A DNA stretch of 64,000 nucleotides from Enterococcus saigonensis. Its GTDB lineage: Bacteria > Bacillota > Bacilli > Lactobacillales > Enterococcaceae. The notes beneath the pieces are model-generated. The model saw only the letters and a program-made list of their open reading frames with translations. It searched no databases and was not told the DNA's origin. The stretch is taken from the NCBI RefSeq assembly GCF_011397115.1, contig NZ_AP022822.1, positions 1,911,001 to 1,975,000 on the forward strand, in the 5' to 3' direction. Positions 7,954 to 16,145 of the stretch are shown here, one piece after another (position 1 is the first letter of the stretch; each line of letters begins with the position of its first letter). Made by a program: the position numbers and the translations under genes.

Positions 7954-10680
7954 TTAAGGTGCATCCATTATTGTCCAAATCGCATTTCCTGTGGCAGTTG
8001 TTTTATCGCAGTTGTTATTTAACTTCAATAAAAGGCCTTCTTGCCTATCGAAATTCAATTCTTTATTGACGGGTAAAGACAAATTCGTCAGTGATTGATT
8101 AGTAAAAGTAAACCGATCCGTCACAAGTGCTCCATTAGTTGCGGTAGCAGTAAATTTTATTTTGACATTTTTTGAATAAACAGCATCTCTTGTATCACGA
8201 ATTTTAATTTTCATAGCTGCTTGACGAGACATAGGGGTATCCTCATCTGGTAAATTAGTTTTTGCATAGCGCCAATCATAGTGGTCCGTTAATTCTTCAA
8301 AGCCAAAATATCCTGTAACCATGAAGGTAGTATTGGCTGTTACACGAGGATTAACCCCATCACTTAAACTTACTTGTAATGTATTTTCTCCCCGTTTAAA
8401 ATTAGTCGCTACGTTTAATAAATCAATTTGTGCTTTATCCGTATACTGAACTTGTTGACTTACCTCCGCTCCTTTTAAAGGCTGATTTCCAGCGACTAAC
8501 GTGCCATTTATTCTTACCTCATAAGTTAAGTCATCTTCATCATTGTCTTGGTAAAAAAATGTATAACCAAAAGCATCAATGAAGTCAGTAAAATTCTCTT
8601 TTGTTGTTACTAATTGGGTGAGTTTTGGCGGTTCATTTCCTTTAATCCAAAAGGCCACTTGTTTACTTAGAAAATCTCCCGGTGTATTATTCCCAATTTC
8701 CGTAGTTGTAATATGACTTAAAAAATACGATTTGCTTGTTTGTGTATGTTTTTTTGGTATTGCAGTATAAGAAAAGTAGACATCTTCACCCGGTTTAACC
8801 TGTAAGTCATTAAAAGTAATTTGAATTTCTCCTGTTTGTTGGAAAATACGTGCTTCTCCTGGATAGTTTTTATCACCAATTTTTGCATTAATATTTGAAA
8901 TTCCTTTTGCTAAATCAATATCATGTATACTGACATTAGATTTCCAGTTATTGATTTTTAAGGCAGCTTCTCCTTCCTCGACAGAAAAACGGGTGTGAAA
9001 AGTTAATGTGTCCTTATCTGAAGCGCTAGGTAAATCTTCCGTAAAGCTTTCATGATCTTCTATATCTACAATTGATTTATCTGCTACCAAAACATCATTT
9101 TCAATTTTAGTACTTAAATCGATAGGAACTTGTGTAAAAACAAATTTAACGGTTCCACTAGCCGCACCGTTTGATCCTGTAAATCCCCAATAAGCTTTCA
9201 TATTAGAAGCAGAAAGGCCTAATTCACTACTCAAATCCGACCAAGGAATAACCGTGGTTTGTGTTTTTGAACCGGTCACAGGGTTTTTCAAATAATAAGA
9301 AAAGGTTTTTGTATTCGAATCAAAGTCATATCGGAATTCATACCAAGTACCATCGCGAATATTGTCACCCACAACTCCATTTAGTAATTTTAAATCGTGA
9401 TGCCGTACAACGGCTTTATCGTTTACACCCCAATAGTTTTCTCCCAACCAACTCGTTGATTTATATCCTTTTGAAAGATTTCCAGGAAAAGTATATGCCA
9501 TATGAGGAGTCGTTGGATTATCACGGTCAAATACATGAGTGCCATCATTATTACTATATAAGTCAAACTCAATTGCAACAGATTTTTTAATTGCTTTACT
9601 GTCTGGTTTATTATTACCGAAAAGGTTCGTCTGATTATTCCCATACACGCCAATATTTTGTCCATCGTCTGCAGTATTCGCACTCGTTAAAGCTTTTGCA
9701 TTTTCATTTTGCATAACAAAGGCTAAACCATCTGCATCAGCGCCTTTACCAAAGTTAATATAAGTTCGACCATGAAAAGTTGTCGAAAAATCCATTTTAT
9801 ACTGTTCGTTTGACCAAATAGAAAGCCAGTTGCGCGTCCCAGAAAGTGTAATTTCTGAATAAGGAATACCATTATTCACATTCGCATCCTGAATAGTATT
9901 CACACCACTGCTACCTTGATTGCCTACTACATTGATGTCACCAAAAACACCATCTAATAAAATTGCCCCTTTGGGAACTTCGGGATTTCCTGTTTGTGCA
10001 GCTCGAAGATTGGCATTTTTAGGCGTTATTTTTTTCATTACCTGACCATGTCTGTCAGCTGTCACACTCGCACTTGTGTTCTCACTTTCATCTGTTTTAG
10101 CATCGGGGGTGCTCTGTTTACTTTCACTTGACCCTTCTGCGGAGTTTTGTGTTTGCGTTTCAGCAATTTCGTTACTGTCTGAAATAACAGTAGAACCCGT
10201 ATCACTCGTACTACTAGTTGTTACAGATTGTGGTTTCGTTGCAGACAAGCTCCCCAAATACTGATTGTTTTCCCCACATCCATAAACACTGATTTTGATT
10301 TTTGCTTCAGTCTGCGATTTCATTTTCCATAGCGTAGTTTCATTTGTTAAAAAATAATAACCTGTTTCATCTTTTAAAAGATTCGAATCTGTATTTTCGT
10401 TTTTTAAAGAGATATCTTTTTGTTGTCCGTCAAATTCAATCTTTATTTTTAAATTAGTCAACTCTGGGCTTTTTTGTAGTATCTGTAATTGCCAAAAAGG
10501 ATGTCGTTTGTCAGTTTCATCAAAAGATAACTTGAACGCTGCAGCATTAGTTTTTAATGACGCCACTTCAATTTGTGAAAGGTTTGATGTAGTGATAGCA
10601 AATGCCTTCACGCTCGGTGCAAGTATAAGCATTAGTAGACTGAGACGCCATAAAAAATACATACTCTTTCTTTTGAGCAT
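7954..10680 (-). CDS. Large WxL surface protein with L-type lectin domain
   Basis: 908 residues, first gene of the operon. Signal peptide (1-28), a ~80-residue beta module, a Ser/Thr-rich linker (about 150-210), then an L-type (legume-like) bacterial lectin domain at about 240-525 with GADADGLAFVMQN (metal-binding DG/A-F core) and AIEFDLYSN. A cadherin/Ig-like middle follows, and a C-terminal WxL domain ends in AIWTIMDAP, where WTI replaces WTL. It probably binds host or plant glycans while held in the wall by its WxL domain. ATG 10680 follows GGAGAGGAGG. Confidence 0.88.
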   Translation of the reverse strand: MLKRKSMYFLWRLSLLMLILAPSVKAFAITTSNLSQIEVASLKTNAAAFKLSFDETDKRHPFWQLQILQKSPELTNLKIKIEFDGQQKDISLKNENTDSNLLKDETGYYFLTNETTLWKMKSQTEAKIKISVYGCGENNQYLGSLSATKPQSVTTSSTSDTGSTVISDSNEIAETQTQNSAEGSSESKQSTPDAKTDESENTSASVTADRHGQVMKKITPKNANLRAAQTGNPEVPKGAILLDGVFGDINVVGNQGSSGVNTIQDANVNNGIPYSEITLSGTRNWLSIWSNEQYKMDFSTTFHGRTYINFGKGADADGLAFVMQNENAKALTSANTADDGQNIGVYGNNQTNLFGNNKPDSKAIKKSVAIEFDLYSNNDGTHVFDRDNPTTPHMAYTFPGNLSKGYKSTSWLGENYWGVNDKAVVRHHDLKLLNGVVGDNIRDGTWYEFRYDFDSNTKTFSYYLKNPVTGSKTQTTVIPWSDLSSELGLSASNMKAYWGFTGSNGAASGTVKFVFTQVPIDLSTKIENDVLVADKSIVDIEDHESFTEDLPSASDKDTLTFHTRFSVEEGEAALKINNWKSNVSIHDIDLAKGISNINAKIGDKNYPGEARIFQQTGEIQITFNDLQVKPGEDVYFSYTAIPKKHTQTSKSYFLSHITTTEIGNNTPGDFLSKQVAFWIKGNEPPKLTQLVTTKENFTDFIDAFGYTFFYQDNDEDDLTYEVRINGTLVAGNQPLKGAEVSQQVQYTDKAQIDLLNVATNFKRGENTLQVSLSDGVNPRVTANTTFMVTGYFGFEELTDHYDWRYAKTNLPDEDTPMSRQAAMKIKIRDTRDAVYSKNVKIKFTATATNGALVTDRFTFTNQSLTNLSLPVNKELNFDRQEGLLLKLNNNCDKTTATGNAIWTIMDAP

Positions 10681-10827
10681 ACATTTCCTCCTCTCCTATC
10701 TTTTTTCTACATCGTTATCATAAATGAAAAAATCAAAACTTATTATCAATAATTATAAAAAAAGTTAAAATCGATGATAATTAATTGCTATAATTGTCAT
10801 TTATACTAGGCATCATAAAACAGCAAT

Positions 10828-10843
10828 AGTGATTTATATCACA
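10828..10843. promoter_or_regulatory. Crp/Fnr-type palindrome in the divergent promoter region
   Basis: GTGATTTATATCAC is a perfect dyad and reads as TGAT-N4-ATCA, the Fnr/ArcR/Flp pattern. It lies about 40-55 bp upstream of the Mga-like gene and about 150 bp from the divergent WxL operon. This suggests redox or anaerobic control of one or both. Confidence 0.5.
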
Positions 10844-10883
10844 AATAAACAAACTTTTGTTAGGGAAAAGGAGATTAAAAATA

Positions 10884-12383
10884 ATGGATTTTAGAGTCTT
10901 TTTTGATCGAAAAACAAAAATTCAATTTTCTATACTATTATTCTTAATCGAGAAAGGAGCACCGGTAAGAAAAGATGAGCTTAAAGAAGTAGGCAACATT
11001 TCGTCCTTTATTTTAGAACACTCATTAGAGGAATTAACTGATTTAATGTCGGAAATGCAGATGAAAATGAAAATTTTATACCAAGAAGAAACAAATACTT
11101 ATAGCATAAAAAAATATTCGCAAGCAGAGCTCGAGACCTTGTATTATTATTTTGTTAAAAGGTCTCTTTTTTATAAACTCATTTTATACCTCTATCATAA
11201 TTCAAGGTATACCATACCCATCTTATGCCAGGAACTTTGTATCAGCGAGGCAACTGTTTACCGCAATATTGTTCACGCTAATCAATTGTTAGAAGAATTT
11301 GGCTTGGTGATTAAAAATGGTAAAATTCACGGTGATGATCTACAGCTTTGTCATTTTTTCTTTCAGTTTTTTTGGAACTCTTTCTCATTATCTGAGCTGG
11401 AGCAATTGGTTTCAGATTATGAAATTTTGTGTTTTACCGATCTCTTGGAGAAAAAATTGAGTATGAAAATGACACGAACAACAAAAATTAGGATTTGTTT
11501 GTGGTGTCGCATGTTAAAGGTTAACGCTCTAAGAAAAAACCAATTATCAAAAACCGTATTTAATCTTCTTGAAGTCTTTCGTTTAGATCCTATGTTTCAA
11601 CGCGTCAAAGAATGTTACTTTCTTTCACTAAGTTATTCTGCTATTTTTGGTACAGATTATACAGCAGCTTGCATTTACTTGTTTTTATCTGCATCTTTTC
11701 CCTATGCTATGCAGGTTCGCTACGAGTTAAATGAAAAAGGTTGGCCGACTTATTTGGATGACGTTATTCAAATAAATGAAATGGTTTTAAAAAAAATTCA
11801 CACTGTTTTTTCAACGGCAAATACAGAACCCATAAAATCCCATGATTTCTATTCTCTTTATCTTTTATCGCAAACGCATACTGCAATTTTATATTTAAAA
11901 GGAAAGATCATTGACTATAATAGTGAATTTTTTTTTAAACACTTGCCACAAAACAGTATCGAAATAGCCAATCACCCCTTCATTGAAACAATTGTACAGT
12001 CTGTTGAAAAAGATATTGAAAAAAAACTCGACCATACTGACCGTCTCTACTTATCTTGGGTATATTCTTACGTCGCTATGCAGGTTATTCAAAATAATCA
12101 TGAACCAATTTCCATTGGTGTCCACCTTAGCAAAACACCTCTGTTGACAGTTATTTATATTGATCAGTTGAAGCAAATTTATGGCTCCTTGGGAAATATT
12201 CTTATCGATATTGCAAGCGCATCCAATCACTATGATATCTTAATAGCAGATGACACACTTTCAACATATGATTTTTCGTTTGACCAATTTTTTTGTATTC
12301 AAGATATTACCCAGACCTCCCAGTATTCCTTACAAGAAATTTTAAATGCTACTAAAAGAAAGGAAACACCATGCGAATTATAA
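10884..12383 (+). CDS. Mga-like (helix-turn-helix) transcriptional regulator
   Basis: 499 residues from ATG 10884, chosen for AAGGAG 10 nt upstream. Two N-terminal winged-HTH regions are visible: residues ~10-65, and ~95-150 with ILCQELCISEATVYRNIVHANQLLEEFGL, the Mga HTH. The rest is the long helical body of Mga/AtxA-like regulators; no convincing PTS-regulation domain can be read by eye. It diverges from the WxL surface operon, a common arrangement for Mga-like controllers of surface genes, and overlaps the flavoprotein gene by 13 bp. Confidence 0.82.
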   Translation: MDFRVFFDRKTKIQFSILLFLIEKGAPVRKDELKEVGNISSFILEHSLEELTDLMSEMQMKMKILYQEETNTYSIKKYSQAELETLYYYFVKRSLFYKLILYLYHNSRYTIPILCQELCISEATVYRNIVHANQLLEEFGLVIKNGKIHGDDLQLCHFFFQFFWNSFSLSELEQLVSDYEILCFTDLLEKKLSMKMTRTTKIRICLWCRMLKVNALRKNQLSKTVFNLLEVFRLDPMFQRVKECYFLSLSYSAIFGTDYTAACIYLFLSASFPYAMQVRYELNEKGWPTYLDDVIQINEMVLKKIHTVFSTANTEPIKSHDFYSLYLLSQTHTAILYLKGKIIDYNSEFFFKHLPQNSIEIANHPFIETIVQSVEKDIEKKLDHTDRLYLSWVYSYVAMQVIQNNHEPISIGVHLSKTPLLTVIYIDQLKQIYGSLGNILIDIASASNHYDILIADDTLSTYDFSFDQFFCIQDITQTSQYSLQEILNATKRKETPCEL

Positions 12384-13732
12384 TCATCGGCGGCTCTCAC
12401 GCAGGTATTGCAATTGCAAAATATCTCATAAAATTTGATTGTCACCTTGACATAATACTTATAAATGACACCAGTAATTTAGCTTTTGTCCCAAGTACGA
12501 TTAACTTTATTTTTGAAGGCTATTCTACTATTGACAATCTCACAACAGATAGGATTGCTACAAAAAAAACACTTGAAGAGATGGGGATCAACATCAAGTT
12601 AAACAGTCCTGTTACAAAAATTATACCTACTACAAAGACGATTCAATTTTTAGACAACAACTTGTATCAAAAAGAATTAACATATGATCGCCTTATTTTA
12701 GCAATGGGTTCAGCTAAGTTTTCATTGTCTTCTTTTGCACCTATACAAGATAATCAACAACTTCTTACTTATAAGTCACCAGCAGAAACCATCCATGCCT
12801 ATCAAAAAATTATGGCAAGTAAAGAAATTGCCATTGTGGGAGCTGGTCTAATCGGAATGGAATTAGCGAGTAGCTTAACACGTGTACCAAATAAGAAGAT
12901 TGAAATTTTTGATCAAATGAATCAACCACTTTTTCGTTATTTTGATGAGAATATCACGCACATTCTACTCAAAAAAAAACCGAGCTGTGTTACTTTTACT
13001 TTTGGTAAAACTTTACACAGTACAACAAAAAAAGACAATAAAGTTTGCCTCTCTTTTTTTGATCAGACGAAAGTAAGAGCTGATGTCGCTATTTTTGCAA
13101 CAAATCCCAAACCTAACATTGCCATTATCCCTTCGCCAATTATGCTAGATTTTGATAATACCGTTATGACGAATTCTTATATGCAAACTTCTGATCCAAA
13201 TATTTACGCCATTGGTGATTTAGTCAAAGTTCCTTTTAGTTTCAAAGTAAAAAAAGCTTACTTGCCACTAATTTCTATTGCAAGAAAAACAGCACTGATT
13301 GCTGCGTGTCATATTGCAAAACTTCCGATACCATCTATAAAACCAGTCCAACGAACCATTGGCACTAAAATTTTTGACTCATACTTAGGTAGTACAGGAA
13401 TTACCTCAGCAGAAGCAAGTCTGTTAAATCTTAATGTATCTTCTGTTACTAAATCATTTACTCACTATTCAAGCTTACCTCAGTATGCTAATTTCAGCCT
13501 AACTTTGAAAATTATCTTTGATACCAAGTCGCATTTGCTTTTAGGAGCACAACTGATAACAAATCTTCACGAAGCGCTCCATCTTATTACCCTTTTAGCC
13601 CAAGCTATTGTTGATGGAAAAACGATTGAAGCTTTACTTTTTCACGAACAATTTTATGCCCCATTCTTGTCTGCTGACACCGATTTTATTTCGGAGATTG
13701 TTTTACAAGCGCTTCATTCTTTTTCCGCTTAG
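12371..13732 (+). CDS. NADH peroxidase/oxidase-like flavoprotein lacking the redox cysteine
   Basis: 453 residues. It starts with the FAD dinucleotide fold IIIIGGSHAG, including His10 as in NADH peroxidase. A second Rossmann motif IAIVGAGLIGMELASS binds NAD(P)H, and NIYAIGDLVKVPF is the second FAD motif; a C-terminal dimerisation domain follows. In the Npr/Nox family the FLSCG motif holds the sulfenic Cys42. Here the same place reads AFVPSTI, with Ser42 aligned to the Cys. It should bind flavin and nucleotide but cannot use cysteine sulfenic-acid chemistry, so an H2O2-forming oxidase, another reductase or a redox sensor are possible. It overlaps the Mga-like gene by 13 bp. Confidence 0.85.
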   Translation: MRIIIIGGSHAGIAIAKYLIKFDCHLDIILINDTSNLAFVPSTINFIFEGYSTIDNLTTDRIATKKTLEEMGINIKLNSPVTKIIPTTKTIQFLDNNLYQKELTYDRLILAMGSAKFSLSSFAPIQDNQQLLTYKSPAETIHAYQKIMASKEIAIVGAGLIGMELASSLTRVPNKKIEIFDQMNQPLFRYFDENITHILLKKKPSCVTFTFGKTLHSTTKKDNKVCLSFFDQTKVRADVAIFATNPKPNIAIIPSPIMLDFDNTVMTNSYMQTSDPNIYAIGDLVKVPFSFKVKKAYLPLISIARKTALIAACHIAKLPIPSIKPVQRTIGTKIFDSYLGSTGITSAEASLLNLNVSSVTKSFTHYSSLPQYANFSLTLKIIFDTKSHLLLGAQLITNLHEALHLITLLAQAIVDGKTIEALLFHEQFYAPFLSADTDFISEIVLQALHSFSA

Positions 13733-13752
13733 ACAAGAGCTAACAAAAAGCA

Positions 13753-13782
13753 AAAAGAGACGGCTTTCACCGTCTCTTTTTT
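13753..13782 (+). terminator. Terminator after the flavoprotein gene
   Basis: AAAAGAGACGG / CCGTCTCTTTT perfect 11-bp stem, 6-nt loop, then TT. It ends the Mga-like/flavoprotein operon. Confidence 0.9.
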
Positions 13783-13840
13783 ACTTAGAATAAGACTATC
13801 AAGCAGATAATGGATAAGACATGCTTACTTATATCTTGTA

Positions 13841-14548
13841 TTACTTATTTTCAATTTTCTTTTTACTAGCAGATTGCAAAGCTTTGAACAGAGTATTAAA
13901 CTGCCCTTTAAAAGACATCACTTGTTCAAAAATATCTTCCCCGTCGTTTAACATTTTTACCGTTACCCAGCCCAAAGACTCAGTAATCGCCATTGCAACT
14001 ACCGCATTGACTGCTCCACCACCGATCGTGCCGACAACTGGAACAAATTTCAAAATATTGCCAACTGCACTACGCCCAAAGCTTACAACAACTAATTCTT
14101 TTGTAATACTTTTGCCGATCCCCTCTGACCAAGATTGGCCAAAAATTTTATGAAGCCGCGCCATCATCACTAATTGTACCGGTACCAATAAAAACGCATC
14201 CGAAAATGGAATTGGTGACAAACCGATGATCGCCGCACTCAAAGAAGCCATATGAATTATGCCATGAGATTTTTTTTTGGTTGTTTCATCGACACCTTTT
14301 AAAAAATCCTCAAAAACACCATCAAAACGACTGCGCGTACTTCCTAAGAGTGCTTCTGCCTTTTCTTTCGTACTATCAAAAGTCTTCATGATTGTCTGAG
14401 CAACGGTGTGTGGCATTTTTTTTAAGACATCACCAAAAAAAGATTGAAATGCAGCATCATCAACTTTAACATCATCTACATTGTTTTTTTCTTGTAATAC
14501 TTCATTATTTTGTACTTCATTGCCATTTCGGCGGCGTAGAAACTTCAC
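13841..14548 (-). CDS. DUF697-family membrane-associated protein
   Basis: 235 residues, GTG 14548 behind AAAGGGGGAAG. An N-terminal charged region is followed by two glycine/alanine-rich hydrophobic segments (around SLSAAIIGLSPIPFSDAFLLVPVQ and FVPVVGTIGGGAVNAVVAMAIT) typical of DUF697. This domain is found alone or on GTPases. No GTPase domain is present here. Function unknown. Confidence 0.7.
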   Translation of the reverse strand: MKFLRRRNGNEVQNNEVLQEKNNVDDVKVDDAAFQSFFGDVLKKMPHTVAQTIMKTFDSTKEKAEALLGSTRSRFDGVFEDFLKGVDETTKKKSHGIIHMASLSAAIIGLSPIPFSDAFLLVPVQLVMMARLHKIFGQSWSEGIGKSITKELVVVSFGRSAVGNILKFVPVVGTIGGGAVNAVVAMAITESLGWVTVKMLNDGEDIFEQVMSFKGQFNTLFKALQSASKKKIENK

Positions 14549-14706
14549 GATAATCTTCCCCCTTTAATTTTTTATTTCAATAATCCCCTCATCGAAGGTA
14601 AATTTCAGGCTTTACTACTTTCAAAATATACTTTTTAACGATTTAAAACAACTATTAGGATTTTAACTAACTGAAGTAGTACATACCGAAATACCGGGAT
14701 ACCTTT

Positions 14707-15279
14707 TTAATGATTTAGTTTTAACTGCTGAGCAATATTTACTGGAAAAGAGCTCTGCAAAATCTGAACAATCTCTTGGGGAGTTTTCTTTGGATATTGA
14801 AGCAGCCATGTTTTAATACAGCCTAATGCACCACTGATAAAATAGGAAAAATAAAGTTCCAAATCTGCTTCATTATGAGTATCAAAGACAGCTGAAAAAT
14901 GAGCAATAGAAGCAGGCTTTATCTCTTTTAATAATGAGTTGAAATTTTGTTCTTTAGTTTGATTTAATAAAATAATTGTAGCTAACTGTCTATTCTCCAC
15001 AAAAATGACCAAAAGATTTTCTAGCCAACTATCAAAGTTTGGTTGTTCAGTATTTAAACGCTGTAACACATCTCTAAAAAATTCTGTTTCAATCTGATTC
15101 ATCAAATCTCTTGGGTCCGTGTAATATTTATAAAAAGTCCCGCGATTTATATCCGCTGCTTGTGCAATTTCTGTAATTGTAATCGCATCTAATGCTTTAT
15201 TTTGTAAAAGTTGTAAGAATTCTTGCTGAATAATTTTTTTCGTCATTTGACTGCGGCGATTATTTTTTATACCAACCAT
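14707..15279 (-). CDS. TetR-family repressor
   Basis: 190 residues, ATG 15279 behind AAAGGAGG. The N-terminal TetR HTH is clear: ITITEIAQAADINRGTFYKYY at about residues 38-58. The C-terminal helical domain binds an unknown ligand. The gene diverges from a two-gene ABC exporter, and the palindrome at 15391-15415 in the exporter leader is its likely operator. Confidence 0.92.
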   Translation of the reverse strand: MVGIKNNRRSQMTKKIIQQEFLQLLQNKALDAITITEIAQAADINRGTFYKYYTDPRDLMNQIETEFFRDVLQRLNTEQPNFDSWLENLLVIFVENRQLATIILLNQTKEQNFNSLLKEIKPASIAHFSAVFDTHNEADLELYFSYFISGALGCIKTWLLQYPKKTPQEIVQILQSSFPVNIAQQLKLNH

Positions 15280-15349
15280 GATTTCCTCCTTTTGCTAAAC
15301 AAATAAAAGTATTTTGTCTATTTAATAACAAGTAAAAAAAGATTGCTGA

Positions 15350-15378
15350 TTGTTTTGTTTTAAAACTCCTCGTATACT
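15350..15378 (+). promoter_or_regulatory. Sigma-A-type promoter of the ABC exporter
   Basis: TTGTTT at 15350-15355, a 17-bp spacer, and TATACT at 15373-15378. Transcription would start near 15385, just before the operator. Confidence 0.65.
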
Positions 15379-15390
15379 GACATAGTATCA

Positions 15391-15415
15391 TTAATTAAAC
15401 AAGTTGTTCAATTAA
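15391..15415. promoter_or_regulatory. Probable TetR operator
   Basis: A 25-bp dyad: arms TTAATTAAACAA and TTGTTCAATTAA around a central G, with one mismatch in 12 pairs. It sits between the expected transcription start and the ribosome site of the exporter, where a bound repressor would block elongation or initiation. Confidence 0.75.
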
Positions 15416-15430
15416 AGGAGAAAAGTAACT

Positions 15431-16132
15431 ATGAGTTTTTTAGAAGTAAAAAATGAATCAAAACGTTACAAAATGGGGGATGCTATCATTGTCGCCAATG
15501 ATGCGCTAAACTTTTCTGTTGAAAAAGGGGAACTAGCCATTATTCTTGGTCCTAGCGGTGCAGGAAAATCTACTCTACTCAATATTTTAGGTGGCATGGA
15601 TACACCTGATGAAGGAGAAATCTTGATTGCTGGTAATGACATCGCAAAGTATAGCGATAAACAACTTACCGCTTATCGCCGGACAGACGTCGGATTTGTT
15701 TTCCAATTTTATAACTTAGTCCCAAATTTAACGGCCAAAGAAAATGTCGCACTTGCAACAGAAGTCACTCAAAAATCCCTTGACCCAGTTAAAACTTTAG
15801 AAAATGTTGGTTTGCAAAACCGTCTCAATAACTTTCCCTCACAATTATCTGGTGGTGAACAGCAGCGCGTTTCCATTGCGCGTGCACTTGCTAAAAATCT
15901 AAAATTACTTCTTTGTGATGAGCCTACTGGTGCCTTGGATTTTGAAACAGGAAAACAAGTTTTAAAACTTTTACAAAACGCTAGTCGCAAATACGGCAAT
16001 ACTGTTTTAATTATCACCCACAACACCGCACTAGCACCCATTGGCGATCGTGTTATTCATATTCGTGATGCCAAGGTCCGTTCGGTTGAAATAAACAAAA
16101 ATCCAATTTCGATTGATGAAATAGTTTGGTAG
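15431..16132 (+). CDS. ABC transporter ATP-binding protein (MacB/LolD type)
   Basis: 233 residues. Walker A is GPSGAGKST (about 39-47), the Q-loop is FVFQFYNL, the signature is LSGGEQQR, Walker B is LLLCDEPTGALD and the switch His is in IITHN. EPTGALD is typical of the MacB/LolD/FtsE subfamily that energises FtsX-type permeases. The permease follows 13 bp later, and the pair is under the TetR operator. Likely role: export or extraction of a toxic compound or peptide. Confidence 0.93.
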   Translation: MSFLEVKNESKRYKMGDAIIVANDALNFSVEKGELAIILGPSGAGKSTLLNILGGMDTPDEGEILIAGNDIAKYSDKQLTAYRRTDVGFVFQFYNLVPNLTAKENVALATEVTQKSLDPVKTLENVGLQNRLNNFPSQLSGGEQQRVSIARALAKNLKLLLCDEPTGALDFETGKQVLKLLQNASRKYGNTVLIITHNTALAPIGDRVIHIRDAKVRSVEINKNPISIDEIVW

Positions 16133-16145
16133 GTGCTAAAGTAAG

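Noticed and set aside
9261..9683. Open frames inside the lectin gene
   Set aside because: They are antisense or out of frame within a long, domain-bearing coding sequence.
10076..10264. Plus-strand open frame opposite the Ser/Thr-rich linker of the lectin protein
   Set aside because: Produced by the repetitive linker codons.
13821..14153. Plus-strand open frame opposite the DUF697 gene
   Set aside because: Mirror of the real gene; composition and lack of a ribosome site argue against it.
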